Shown here piece after piece: positions 18,327-27,819 of a DNA stretch of 37,005 nucleotides. The DNA is from Sphingobacterium sp. Lineage in GTDB: Bacteria > Bacteroidota > Bacteroidia > Sphingobacteriales > Sphingobacteriaceae. The notes beneath the pieces are model-generated. The model did no database searches. It was not told the origin of the DNA and saw nothing but the letters and a program-made list of their open reading frames with translations. How positions within the stretch are numbered: the first letter of the stretch is position 1; each line of letters starts with the position of its first letter. Both the position numbers and the translations under genes were made by a program. The stretch covers positions 1 to 37,005 of the forward strand of contig JAIRVH010000073.1 of NCBI GenBank assembly GCA_031253985.1. The letters are read 5' to 3'.

Positions 18327-18483
18327 GACCACAGCACTTCGCTAAGTGTTATACGTTGCGTATTAACAGGCTCAAGCTTGAATGATGGGATTGAATGGGA
18401 AGTCAAAAAGTTAGGATTGGACAATAACCCTTATTTGGATTAGATCGATCGTGTATGAATCAGGATTTCAAAAGTTAACGAGA

Positions 18484-19380
18484 TTATTTCTGATATTTCT
18501 TGCGATATTCTTGTGGTGACATTTTCATTTCGCGCGTAAAAGCCTTTGAAAAATGAAAAGGATCATAGAAGTGGAGTTTAAACGCAATTTCCTTAATCTT
18601 AAGTAGGGTGAATTGGAGATATGAACAGGCTCTCTGCATGCGTAATTGATTGTAATATACCATTGGAGGATAAGATGTTTTCTGCTTGAACAAGTTAATG
18701 AGATGTGATTTAGAATAGCTGAAATGATCTGAGATTTCATCCAAATTGATGTTGTTTTCCAGATTGTCTTTCATAAATATGATGATGTCCTGAATGATAT
18801 TATCGACCTTAATTCGGTTACTTTCTCTAAATTGTATCTGATACTTAATCGATGCTAAAAAGTATTGAAAGCAAAAGCTTGTATATTCTAAATTCTCAGG
18901 ACTATATCCCATCTCCAGATTCTTATAGATGCTTTCAAAAAGCTGGAGGCGATTAGCATGCTTATTTGAGTCAGCATCGTCGATATGGACGATCTGACCC
19001 ACGATATGTTCAAAAAGAGGGGTGTCTGTGCCATCGAAGTGAATCCAATAAATACTCCAGGGATCATTTGATTTCGCTCCATAGCAATGCGGTGTGTCTT
19101 TTGGGATGATGAAAACATCGTTTCTGGAGAGGTTATGCGTCGTTTCTCCTTGTTTTACCCAACCGCTACCTTTTTCGCAATAAATCAGAATATATTCTTT
19201 ACACCCCTCCTGACGATCGCGATAGTGTTTTTTTGCATTTGGATAATAGCCTATATGTGTGGTAAATAATTTTGACGTAATGTTGTTGCCAGTTTGGTAG
19301 CTGCACACAGCGTAAGGCAAGACAATCGCTTTTTCCCCTTTGAAACCTTCAGCCATTACATCTATATTTTGTGTCATCAT
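18484..19380 (-). CDS. AraC-family transcriptional regulator of the sugar cassette
   Basis: The 298-aa protein has an N-terminal cupin-like sensor domain (about 20-170; HIGYYPNAKKHYRDRQEG, EYILIYCEKGSGWV, DVFIIPKDTPHCYG), the type that binds a sugar in AraC. At the C-terminus is a double helix-turn-helix (about 195-297): INLDEISDHFSYSKSHLINL, then IKEIAFKLHFYDPFHFSKAF and MSPQEYRKKY, the family hallmark. It is divergent from the MFS porter gene, with 125 bp of shared control region containing TTACATG repeats. It probably activates the porter/DUF5107/GH2 genes in response to a sugar. ATG at 19380 or the next codon can serve as start. Confidence 0.93.
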   Translation of the reverse strand: MMTQNIDVMAEGFKGEKAIVLPYAVCSYQTGNNITSKLFTTHIGYYPNAKKHYRDRQEGCKEYILIYCEKGSGWVKQGETTHNLSRNDVFIIPKDTPHCYGAKSNDPWSIYWIHFDGTDTPLFEHIVGQIVHIDDADSNKHANRLQLFESIYKNLEMGYSPENLEYTSFCFQYFLASIKYQIQFRESNRIKVDNIIQDIIIFMKDNLENNINLDEISDHFSYSKSHLINLFKQKTSYPPMVYYNQLRMQRACSYLQFTLLKIKEIAFKLHFYDPFHFSKAFTREMKMSPQEYRKKYQK

Positions 19381-19420
19381 CGAGTTTATTCTTGGTTGTG
19401 TTTCTAAAAATAGTAATATT

Positions 19421-19448
19421 TTACATGTTTATCATGTTCACTTACATG
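19421..19448. promoter_or_regulatory. Candidate AraC operator: TTACATG repeats 21 bp apart
   Basis: In the divergent intergenic region TTACATG occurs at 19421-19427 and 19442-19448, a same-face spacing of 21 bp. This matches the spacing of the I1-I2 direct half-sites of E. coli AraC. Between them AACATGAT lies on the opposite strand (19431-19438), and a further inverted GTTTACATATT-like element occurs at 19491-19501 just before the porter start. Assignment rests on pattern and position only. Confidence 0.45.
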
Positions 19449-19505
19449 ATTGTCCGCAAGTATTCCAGTAATTTTACCTAAGTAAATCTAAATATGTAAA
19501 CTCTT

Positions 19506-20882
19506 ATGCAAAAGACAGCGACAACCTACTTGCTATTGATCACCTTTGTGGCGGCTATTGGTGGATTTCTATTTGGATATGATTGGGTCGTTATTGGTGG
19601 GGCAAAGCCTTTTTACGAAGCCTATTTTCATTTGGAATCCGATGTTACGCTGCAAGGTTGGGCGATGTCTTCGGCTATTGTAGGTAGCTTTATCGGCGTA
19701 TTACTTTCGGGAGGACTGGCTGATCGCTATGGCAGGAAGCCGCTGATTTATACCGCAGCGATTTTATTTATTATTTCTGCATTGGGAACCGGCATGGCAT
19801 CTGAACTTAATAGCTTTATTATTTATCGGATTTTGGGTGGTGTGGGTATCGGTGTGGCATCTAATTTGGCTCCGATGTATATTGCGGAAATTGCTCCAGC
19901 GGAAAGTCGGGGAAAGTTTGTTTCTGTCAACCAATTAACCATTGTATTGGGAATACTTGCCGCGCAGGTAGTCAATTGGCTGATTGCTAAACCCATGTTG
20001 GAAGGGCAACCTATTTTGGAGAGTTGGAATGGACAGGAGGGATGGAGGTGGATGTTTTGGGCAGGGGCTATTCCAGCTATCGTTTTTTTGATTCTACTTT
20101 TCTTGATTCCTGAAAGCCCGCGCTGGCTGTATAAAAGAGGGAAGCATGAGAAGGCACAGCGTGTGTTTCTCCGCATGGGCGGAGAGCAGTATGCAGCAGA
20201 GAATATGCATGCTATTGCTGAAGCAGCAAACCTAAACCAATATAGAGCGGGAACGAGAAATTTATTCCAGGGTAAGCTGTTGCGTCTGCTGTTGCTGGGG
20301 AGTTTTATAGCAGTCTTTCAGCAGTGGTGCGGGATTAACGTTATTTTCAATTATGCCCAGGAAATTTTTACGGCTGCAGGGTATACGGTTTCGGGGATGC
20401 TTTTTAATATTATTATCACAGGTGTCATCAATGTTATTTTCACCTTCCTGGGAATGTACATGGTTGATCGAATTGGTAGGCGTGCATTGATGCTCTTTGG
20501 ATCAGCAGGACTTCTTGTCATCTATATGGCATTGGGAGCCTGCTATTATTTTAATTGCAGCGGCATTTTTGTCCTTCTTCTTGTGTTATCTGGAATTGCA
20601 GTTTATGCGATGACACTTGCACCTGTCACTTGGGTAATTATTGCCGAAATATTTCCGACTGCTGTAAGGGCACAGGCCATGGCAATCGCGACATCGTTAT
20701 TATGGATTGCTTGTTTCATCCTTACCTATACCTTTCCTCTATTGAACCAAAACCTCGGTGCCGCTGGAACATTCTGGCTGTATGGTGGAGTCTGTTTGAT
20801 TGGCTATCTATTTCTGTGGAGTCGATTGAAAGAGACCAAGGGAAAAAGCTTAGAAGAAATCGAACAGGAACTGGAAGGATAG
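19506..20882 (+). CDS. MFS sugar porter (sugar:H+ symporter type)
   Basis: This inner-membrane carrier imports a monosaccharide, probably with protons. The 458-aa, 12-span protein has all signatures of the sugar porter family: GFLFGYD (20-26), LADRYGRKPL (71-80), PMYIAEIAPAESRGK, PESPRWLYKRGKHEKA before the central loop, QQWCGINVIFNYAQEIF in span 7, DRIGRRALM, and PVTWVIIAEIFPTAVRAQA. Relatives such as XylE, AraE and GalP carry xylose, arabinose or galactose; the sequence does not decide which. It is the first gene of a unit with the DUF5107-TPR protein (54 nt downstream) and the GH2 enzyme. Confidence 0.93.
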   Translation: MQKTATTYLLLITFVAAIGGFLFGYDWVVIGGAKPFYEAYFHLESDVTLQGWAMSSAIVGSFIGVLLSGGLADRYGRKPLIYTAAILFIISALGTGMASELNSFIIYRILGGVGIGVASNLAPMYIAEIAPAESRGKFVSVNQLTIVLGILAAQVVNWLIAKPMLEGQPILESWNGQEGWRWMFWAGAIPAIVFLILLFLIPESPRWLYKRGKHEKAQRVFLRMGGEQYAAENMHAIAEAANLNQYRAGTRNLFQGKLLRLLLLGSFIAVFQQWCGINVIFNYAQEIFTAAGYTVSGMLFNIIITGVINVIFTFLGMYMVDRIGRRALMLFGSAGLLVIYMALGACYYFNCSGIFVLLLVLSGIAVYAMTLAPVTWVIIAEIFPTAVRAQAMAIATSLLWIACFILTYTFPLLNQNLGAAGTFWLYGGVCLIGYLFLWSRLKETKGKSLEEIEQELEG

Positions 20883-20936
20883 TTCGTATCAGGATAATCA
20901 ACTCGACGTATATAAATCTATTATAGCAATAAGAAA

Positions 20937-23900
20937 ATGACAGAATTGACTTGTTACCTTATAAAATCAACAACTGACCAGCCAGGGATCGTAAAAGTAT
21001 GGGAAGAGCAGGTGGCTATTCCGACCTATGAAATTGGCACAATGGAGAAGAATCCCATTTTTGCTGAAAAGCGTGTATATCAAGGTAGCTCGGGTGTTGT
21101 ATATCCTTATCCAATCATCGAGAAAATTAGCGATCAGAAACAAGATAAGATCTATCAAGCGTTATTTCTCGAAAATGAATATATCAAAGTTATGATTCTT
21201 CCAGAGCTAGGTGGGCGGATTCATATGGCTTATGATAAGATTCGGGAGCGGCATTTTGTATATTATAATGAAGTTATAAAACCGGCATTGGTTGGACTTA
21301 CTGGCCCTTGGATTTCCGGTGGCATTGAATTCAACTGGCCGCAGCACCATCGCCCCACTACATTTTTGCCAACAGAGTATTTAATAGAACAGAATGCCGA
21401 TGGGAGTGTTACAGTCTGGTGCAATGAAATCGAGCGTATGTTTCGGATGAAAGCGATGCAAGGGTTCACTTTGCATCCGGATAAAGCTTACATCGAAATT
21501 AAGGTTCAGTTATATAACCGGACTGCATTGCCACAGACCTTTTTGTGGTGGGCAAATCCTGCAGTAGTTGTCAATGACGATTACTACTCCGTCTTTCCGC
21601 CCGATGTAAATGCTGTTTTTGATCATGGGAAGCGGGAAGTTTCCTCCTTTCCCATTGCGACAGGAACCTATTACAAGTACGATTATTCGGCGGGAGTAGA
21701 TATTGCGCAATACAAGAATATTCCAGTTCCGACTTCTTATATGGCCATCCAATCGAAATACAATTTTGTGGGGGGATACGAAGCTGGTAAGACCAATGCG
21801 GGTATGCTACATGTCGCCGATCATCATATCTCTCCGGGGAAAAAACAATGGACCTGGGGGAATGGTGACTTTGGTATTGCTTGGGATAGAAACCTGACAG
21901 ACGAAAACGGACCTTATATCGAATTGATGGCGGGGGTATATACGGACAATCAACCCGATTTTGCTTGGTTACAGCCCTATGAAGTAAAATCTTGGTCTCA
22001 GTATTTTATGCCTTACGCGGAAGTGGGACAAGTGAAAAATGCCACCAAAGATGCAGTGCTCAATATGGAAATTGAAGGGCAGACTGCTCGCATTGTCTTA
22101 TATACATCAGGGGTCTATGAAGGACTGCGTGTTTTGTTACGTAATACAGCTGGTAGAATCTATTTGGAGGAGCAAGTAACTTGTTCTCCCCGGAATATTT
22201 ATACCCATACTGTTGCTGGTTTGGATAATGATCCACAGGAGCTTATATGTGCTGTCTATGATAAAAATGGGAATGAAATGCTGTCTTACCAACCTGAGCT
22301 CTCAAAGGATGCTACAGATATTCCCGAACCTGCACAGGCAGCATTGCTCCCTGAGGATATTCATTCTATTGAAGAATTGTTTCTGACAGGACAGCACCTT
22401 GAACAGTACCGACATGCAACCTATGATCCGTTGGATTACTATCGCGAAGCTTTGAGACGGGAACCTAAAGATATCAGATGTAATAATGCGTTGGGTGCCT
22501 TTTTATTGCGAAATGGCAAAATAGTGGAGTCGATTAGGTATTTTGAGACTGCTATTGCTCGAGCGACAGAGCGAAATCCCAATCCGTATGATGGAGAACC
22601 TTATTATAACCTTGGTTTAGCGTTGCAACTTTCAGGCGATCTGAATGGGGCTTACGGCGCCTTCTATAAAGCGACATGGAATGCTGCCTGGAAAGATTCT
22701 GGTTATTTTGGTCTTGCACAGATTGATGCGAAAAGAGCGGATTGGCATGCTGCTTTGGAGAAAGTAGATCATTCACTGAGCCGGAATTGGTATCACCATA
22801 AAGGGAGACAGTTGAAAACCTCGATATTAAGAAAACTCGGTGCAAAAGATACCGCTTTAGCATTTATTCAGGAATCATTGGAATTGGACCCGTTTAATAT
22901 GGGCTGTCGATTCGAATGGTATTTGATTAAAAAAGAAGAGTCGTTACTTTCTCCTATTCTGGATTTAAGCCGTGTTGATATCCACAGTGTGATAGAGTAT
23001 GCATTGGATCTTGCTCATGCCGGATTGTATGAAGAAGCCTCTTTATTACTCGAAAAAACGATTGAAGATGCGGCCATGGTTTACCCTATGGTATATTATA
23101 CATTGGGTTATCTTGCAACGCATTTGGGACAGCATGCTCAGGCAGCAATTTACTGTGATCGGGCTATGGCTATGGATCCTACTTATTGTTTTCCAAACCG
23201 TTTGGAAGAGATTGCCATTCTCCGGCATGCGATTTCCATCAATCATGCGGATGCAAAGGCTTTGTATTATTTGGGCAATCTATGGTATGGCAAGAGGCAG
23301 CATCAAGATGCTGTGGGCTGCTGGGAGCAATCGATCCAGCTAGATGGACAGTTTCCTACTGTTTTTCGCAATTTGGCTTTGGCATATTATAATCGGATGG
23401 ATAAGATGAAAGAGGCAGTTACCTTATTGGAACGTGCATTTTCATTGGATGAAAGTGATGCTCGTTTACTTATGGAACTTCATCAGCTTTACAAGAAGCA
23501 AGGGTATTCTTACCAAGAAAGATTGGCTCTACTTGATCGATATCCAGATCTGGTCGCAGTCAGAGACGATTTATTCTTGGAGCGGATTACTCTTTTTAAT
23601 CTATTGGGTGAATATGAGGTTGCGAAACAGCTCCTTGCTTCCCGGCAGTTTAAACCCTGGGAAGGTGGGGAAGGTAAGGTATCCCGTCAATATACCATAT
23701 GCCACCTTGAACTCGCGAAAAAATCATTGCAGCATAATGAACTTGAGCAGGCACTTTGTTTTTTAAATGCCATTGATCATTATCCGCATAATCTTGGTGA
23801 AGGTAAGCTGATTACCATGGAAGAAAACGATATTTACTATTATAAGGGGCTCGTCTGTCGTTTACTGGAGCGGGAGAAGGAAGCTAAATTTTATTTTTCC

Positions 23901-24305
23901 AAAGCAACAGAAGGCGCAGAAGAACCTCAGCAAGCACTTTTCTACAATGACCCACAACCGGATAAAATCTTTTATCAGGGTTTAGCTTGGCGTGAACTTG
24001 GCGATCCTGTAAGGGCAGAACAACGTTTTCAATGTCTGATCGATCATGGGAAGAAGTTCTTTGACGAACCGTTTAAAATAGATTATTTTGCGGTCTCTTT
24101 ACCTGATATGGATATTTGGGAGGAGAATCTGGATCATAAGAATAAAATACATTGTTTGTATGTAATGGGATTGGGTTATCTGGGAAAAGGTGATGCTGCT
24201 AGGGCAATGGAATATTTATCAAAGGTCAAACAACTGGATCTAAATCACCAAGGAAGCCGGTCTATATCGTATTCTTTTCTAGGGGAAGGTTTATTTAAGA
24301 ATTAA
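20937..24305 (+). CDS. DUF5107 domain protein with C-terminal TPR array
   Basis: The 1122-aa protein has no signal peptide and is probably cytoplasmic. Residues about 25-360 match my recollection of DUF5107, a beta-rich domain like galactose mutarotases: VMILPELGGRIHMAYDK, WISGGIEFNWPQHHRPTT, and PYIELMAGVYTDNQPDFAWL followed by PYEVKSWSQYFMPY. Glu131, His137/His138 and Glu329 are candidate sugar-contact residues. From about 490 to the end run at least ten TPR-like helix pairs (YYNLGLALQLSGDLNGAYGA, ALYYLGNLWYGKRQHQDAVG). The biochemical role of this family is not known to me. Its place between a sugar importer and a glycosidase (8 nt to the GH2 gene) points to handling of the imported sugar; enzymatic versus sensory action is open. 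Confidence 0.85.
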   Translation: MTELTCYLIKSTTDQPGIVKVWEEQVAIPTYEIGTMEKNPIFAEKRVYQGSSGVVYPYPIIEKISDQKQDKIYQALFLENEYIKVMILPELGGRIHMAYDKIRERHFVYYNEVIKPALVGLTGPWISGGIEFNWPQHHRPTTFLPTEYLIEQNADGSVTVWCNEIERMFRMKAMQGFTLHPDKAYIEIKVQLYNRTALPQTFLWWANPAVVVNDDYYSVFPPDVNAVFDHGKREVSSFPIATGTYYKYDYSAGVDIAQYKNIPVPTSYMAIQSKYNFVGGYEAGKTNAGMLHVADHHISPGKKQWTWGNGDFGIAWDRNLTDENGPYIELMAGVYTDNQPDFAWLQPYEVKSWSQYFMPYAEVGQVKNATKDAVLNMEIEGQTARIVLYTSGVYEGLRVLLRNTAGRIYLEEQVTCSPRNIYTHTVAGLDNDPQELICAVYDKNGNEMLSYQPELSKDATDIPEPAQAALLPEDIHSIEELFLTGQHLEQYRHATYDPLDYYREALRREPKDIRCNNALGAFLLRNGKIVESIRYFETAIARATERNPNPYDGEPYYNLGLALQLSGDLNGAYGAFYKATWNAAWKDSGYFGLAQIDAKRADWHAALEKVDHSLSRNWYHHKGRQLKTSILRKLGAKDTALAFIQESLELDPFNMGCRFEWYLIKKEESLLSPILDLSRVDIHSVIEYALDLAHAGLYEEASLLLEKTIEDAAMVYPMVYYTLGYLATHLGQHAQAAIYCDRAMAMDPTYCFPNRLEEIAILRHAISINHADAKALYYLGNLWYGKRQHQDAVGCWEQSIQLDGQFPTVFRNLALAYYNRMDKMKEAVTLLERAFSLDESDARLLMELHQLYKKQGYSYQERLALLDRYPDLVAVRDDLFLERITLFNLLGEYEVAKQLLASRQFKPWEGGEGKVSRQYTICHLELAKKSLQHNELEQALCFLNAIDHYPHNLGEGKLITMEENDIYYYKGLVCRLLEREKEAKFYFSKATEGAEEPQQALFYNDPQPDKIFYQGLAWRELGDPVRAEQRFQCLIDHGKKFFDEPFKIDYFAVSLPDMDIWEENLDHKNKIHCLYVMGLGYLGKGDAARAMEYLSKVKQLDLNHQGSRSISYSFLGEGLFKN

Positions 24306-24313
24306 TTTACGAC

Positions 24314-27097
24314 ATGTATCGTTACATCATTATATTAATAGCCCTATTTCAGAGCTACACGGTCTGGGCCGATGGGATAGGCCGCCTTGATCTTGCAGGA
24401 GAGTGGAAAGTTCAACTTGATCCAGAAGATGTAGGCATCGAAATGGGATGGGCAAATAAAGCGTTCACCAGTTCGATTAAATTACCGGGAACAACGGACG
24501 ACGCAGGTTTAGGCGTGTTAAATACGTTAGCGCCCGCCCTTGCCAAACCTCAACTTTCTCATTTAACACGGAAACACCGTTATGTGGGCGCTGCTTGGTA
24601 TACCCGGGAACTCTCGATTCCAGCAGGCTGGGTAGGTAAAACAATGATTTTAAGCCTTGAACGTGTGCTATGGGAGTCTGCCGTTTGGATTGATGGTATA
24701 GCAGTCCCGCAAAAGCAACGTAGCCTTGTCAGTCCGCATGAGTTTGATTTAAGCGCATTATTGAAAGCGGGAGGCAAACATCGATTGACCATCCGTATAG
24801 ACAATAGAAAAAAGCTAGCCATTAGTGTTGATGATATGGCACATGCCTACACCGATCATACTCAAATTATCTGGAACGGTATTCTTGGAAAGATCGTTAT
24901 TCAGGCATGGGATGCGGTCCGTTTGAAATCTATTTATGCTACCCCTGATCTCGCGAAAAAGGAAATTAATCTGCGTGTCGATCTTAGCAATAAACTGGCA
25001 GCAGAAGTTGTCGGTAAGCTGAAAATAAATGTAAAAGACAACATGGGCTCGCTGCCATCTGTTGAAAAAACTATTCAATTGGCGCAGGGAGATTCTGCTG
25101 TCTCCTTAAATTATTTGCTTGGTGATCGACTAAAACTTTGGGATGAATTTTCACCACATCTATTCGACATCGATATAACATGGAGTACATCAACTGGCGT
25201 GTCAACTTTGAGCACCAAGGTGGGGATGCGCGCACTTTCTGGCGAGGGCACCACCTTGAAAATCAATGGTCAGCCTTTATTTTTAAGAGGAACACTGGAA
25301 TGCAGTATTTTCCCGTTAACGGGTCATCCTCCAATGGATAAGTCCGGCTGGAGAAAGGTATTTCTGACGGCAAAACAATGGGGATTGAATCATCTCAGAT
25401 TTCATTCCTGGTGCCCACCTGAGGCCGCTTTTGCTGTTGCAGACGAATTGGGGTTCTATCTTCAGGTCGAATTGCCAATCTGGGAGAATAACATAGGTAA
25501 AGACGAGGGAGTGATGAATTTTCTCTATGAAGAGGCCGATCGCATGATACAAGCCTATGGAAATCATCCATCCTTTTGTTTTTGGAGTATGGGGAATGAA
25601 TTAAGTGGTGATTTTAATGCCCTGAATGCTTTGGTAAAATCGCTAAAGGAAAAAGATAAGCGGCATCTCTATACAGCAACCTCCTTTACCTTTCAACAGG
25701 GACATGGTATCGCGGCAGAAGCTTATGATGATTATTTGATTACACAGTGGACTGCAAAAGGATGGGTGCGGGGACAGGGCGTATTTAATAGCGAGTCGCC
25801 TTCGTTCAATAAAAATTATATTAATTCGCTAGAAGGACTTACGGTTCCGGTTGTAACGCATGAGATTGGACAATATGCGGTCTATCCCAATTTAGCTGAA
25901 ATCAAAAAATATAAAGGGGTATTAAAACCGCTAAATTTTATTTCCGTTGCGGAGGATCTGAAACAAAAAGGATTATTACAGAAGGCCAAATCGTATACAA
26001 TGGCTTCCGGAAAGCTCGCCGCGATTTTATATAAGGAGGAGATGGAAAGAGCCTTAAAAACCCCAGGGATCAGTGGCTATCAACTATTGGATCTTCATGA
26101 TTTTCCTGGTCAAGGAACGGCATTGGTGGGTTTATTGGATGCTTTTTGGGACAGTAAGAATATTATTTCTGCTGCTGAATTCCGACAATTTAGCGCTCCC
26201 GTAGTCCCTTTGCTCCAATTTCCAAAAGCTGTGTATTCCAATGATGAAACTTTTGAAGCTATTTTGGATGTGAGCAATTATGGACAAGAGGTTTTGCAAA
26301 ATCAGCGTATAAGCTGGTCGCTCAGAGATGGAGCAGATATAGTCGCAAAGGGGCATTTTGATTCAACAATTGGAAAGGGACATCAGGGAAATGTAGGACA
26401 TTTAGAAGCTTCATTACGTGAAATAGTGCGTGCTAAGAAACTGACGCTTGAGGTGCAGCTTGAAGGTACTTCCTATAAAAATCATTGGAATATTTGGGTG
26501 TATCCGAAGGATAAAGCAATTGACTTCGGGGAGGTCAACTATACGCGGGAACTGGAAGAGGCGATGCGCTTGTTGAAAGAAGGGAAAAAGGTGCTTTTAA
26601 ATCCCGATTGGAAGAAAATGAGCGGTATTGAGGGGAAGTTTGTTCCTGTTTTCTGGAGCCCTGTACATTTCCCAAAACAGGCAGGCACCATGGGATTGCT
26701 GTGTGATCCCACGCATCCAGCATTAGCAGACTTTCCAACAGACAATCATACGGATTGGCAATGGTGGGATCTGCAGATTAAGTCAACGACAATGATCACG
26801 GATCAGATCAAAGGCGGAAATGCGATCGTAGAGCTCATTGATAACTTTGCCAACAATAGGAAATTGGCGTCGCTTTATGAGGGAACGGTAGGCGGAGGTC
26901 GGCTTATGATCGCTTCTTTTGATCTGGAAACTGATTTAGCAAACCGACCGGTGGCAAAGCAAATGCTGGCTTCTATTTTAAAGTATATGAATGATGCCAA
27001 GTTTAGACCTAAAGTCATCGAAAACCCTGCTGTTCTCCAACAGTTATTGCAGTCTAAAGAATCGCAGGAAAAAGCTGGGCCAAAAGCAATCTATTGA
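24314..27097 (+). CDS. Glycoside hydrolase family 2 enzyme, exported
   Basis: The 927-aa protein starts with a signal peptide (about residues 1-19, IIILIALFQSYTVWA), so it should act in the periplasm or on the surface. Domains in order: GH2 sugar-binding jelly roll (about 25-200, with VGAAWYTRELSIPAGW and WESAVWIDG), immunoglobulin-like domain (205-305), TIM barrel (about 310-620), and C-terminal domains to 927. In the barrel, MGNE places the acid/base at Glu429, and THEIGQY offers Glu517 as nucleophile, an unusual surround compared with the EYG or EYAHAMGN contexts of well-known GH2 enzymes. GH2 covers beta-galactosidases, beta-glucuronidases, beta-mannosidases and others; the substrate cannot be assigned. 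It is the last gene of the AraC-linked cassette. Confidence 0.88.
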   Translation: MYRYIIILIALFQSYTVWADGIGRLDLAGEWKVQLDPEDVGIEMGWANKAFTSSIKLPGTTDDAGLGVLNTLAPALAKPQLSHLTRKHRYVGAAWYTRELSIPAGWVGKTMILSLERVLWESAVWIDGIAVPQKQRSLVSPHEFDLSALLKAGGKHRLTIRIDNRKKLAISVDDMAHAYTDHTQIIWNGILGKIVIQAWDAVRLKSIYATPDLAKKEINLRVDLSNKLAAEVVGKLKINVKDNMGSLPSVEKTIQLAQGDSAVSLNYLLGDRLKLWDEFSPHLFDIDITWSTSTGVSTLSTKVGMRALSGEGTTLKINGQPLFLRGTLECSIFPLTGHPPMDKSGWRKVFLTAKQWGLNHLRFHSWCPPEAAFAVADELGFYLQVELPIWENNIGKDEGVMNFLYEEADRMIQAYGNHPSFCFWSMGNELSGDFNALNALVKSLKEKDKRHLYTATSFTFQQGHGIAAEAYDDYLITQWTAKGWVRGQGVFNSESPSFNKNYINSLEGLTVPVVTHEIGQYAVYPNLAEIKKYKGVLKPLNFISVAEDLKQKGLLQKAKSYTMASGKLAAILYKEEMERALKTPGISGYQLLDLHDFPGQGTALVGLLDAFWDSKNIISAAEFRQFSAPVVPLLQFPKAVYSNDETFEAILDVSNYGQEVLQNQRISWSLRDGADIVAKGHFDSTIGKGHQGNVGHLEASLREIVRAKKLTLEVQLEGTSYKNHWNIWVYPKDKAIDFGEVNYTRELEEAMRLLKEGKKVLLNPDWKKMSGIEGKFVPVFWSPVHFPKQAGTMGLLCDPTHPALADFPTDNHTDWQWWDLQIKSTTMITDQIKGGNAIVELIDNFANNRKLASLYEGTVGGGRLMIASFDLETDLANRPVAKQMLASILKYMNDAKFRPKVIENPAVLQQLLQSKESQEKAGPKAIY

Positions 27098-27240
27098 TTT
27101 CAGAAATTACAATACAGGATTTTAGTAAGCTTAACTTTTTTAAAATAAATATGTAGAAATAATTGTTAACTTGGCCTTGTAATCTAATTGTTACCTGAAA
27201 AGCACAAAGACCAATACACTGAAGATTGGGAACTTTAGTT

Positions 27241-27819
27241 ATGAGAAAAGAAAAAGATGAAGCCAATTTGATTGAAGCGCTCTCTATGGGGAAGCAGGCC
27301 GTTTTACCAAAGCTTTACGAAGTGTATGCAAGTCGTATTTTTGATGTTTCTTTCCATTTTTTGAAAGATACAGGCTGGAGTGAAGATGTTGTGCAGGAAG
27401 TTTTTGTAAAACTATGGGCGAATCGGGAAAGTATAAAACACGATGCTGACCTTTGGCCGTTTTTATATGTATTGACAAAAAGAGAGTGTTTCAATAAACT
27501 AAGAAGCATCAAGCGTTCTCGTTCAGCTTTTGAGCTCCTTTATTATCATATCGAACATCATTCAGACAGAGCTGATGGGTTGATTGAACGAAAAGAGCTT
27601 GCTGATGAAATTGAAAATTACCTTGCTCAACTTCCGGAACAACAGAAACTGGTATTTACCTTAAGTCGAATAGAAGGAATTCCTCACAATCAAATTGCGG
27701 AGGAACTAAATCTCTCTAAGAATACAGTAAAAAACCATCTCGCTAGGGCATCAAAACATTTAAAACAAGCCCGTTCTGGACGAAATCCATTACTATCCCT
27801 CTTTTTTTATTTTTTCTGA
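27241..27819 (+). CDS. ECF-type RNA polymerase sigma-70 factor
   Basis: The 192-aa protein has sigma region 2 (about 24-85; SEDVVQEVFVKLWANRE, the -10 recognition part) and region 4 (about 125-178; LPEQQKLVFTLSRIEGIPHN, then QIAEELNLSKNTVKNHLARA, the HTH contacting the -35). The tail NPLLSLFFYFF is hydrophobic, a common trait of ECF factors paired with FecR in this phylum. The frame could also open at TTG 27226, but the ATG at 27241 is the better start. Together with the FecR and SusC genes downstream it forms a surface-signalling relay: substrate binding to SusC releases the sigma factor, which then transcribes susC/susD. It lies 143 nt after the GH2 gene without a clear terminator between. 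Confidence 0.93.
   Translation: MRKEKDEANLIEALSMGKQAVLPKLYEVYASRIFDVSFHFLKDTGWSEDVVQEVFVKLWANRESIKHDADLWPFLYVLTKRECFNKLRSIKRSRSAFELLYYHIEHHSDRADGLIERKELADEIENYLAQLPEQQKLVFTLSRIEGIPHNQIAEELNLSKNTVKNHLARASKHLKQARSGRNPLLSLFFYFF

Noticed and set aside
18327..18483. Terminator between the convergent enoyl-CoA hydratase and AraC genes
   Set aside because: Small hairpins exist (18333-18350 and 18351-18363, plus the palindrome TCAAGCTTGA at 18372-18381) but none has a T-run on either strand, so no terminator is called.
27126..27145. Palindrome TAAGCTTA followed by T-rich sequence after the GH2 gene as a terminator
   Set aside because: The stem is only 4 bp without a loop; too weak to call.
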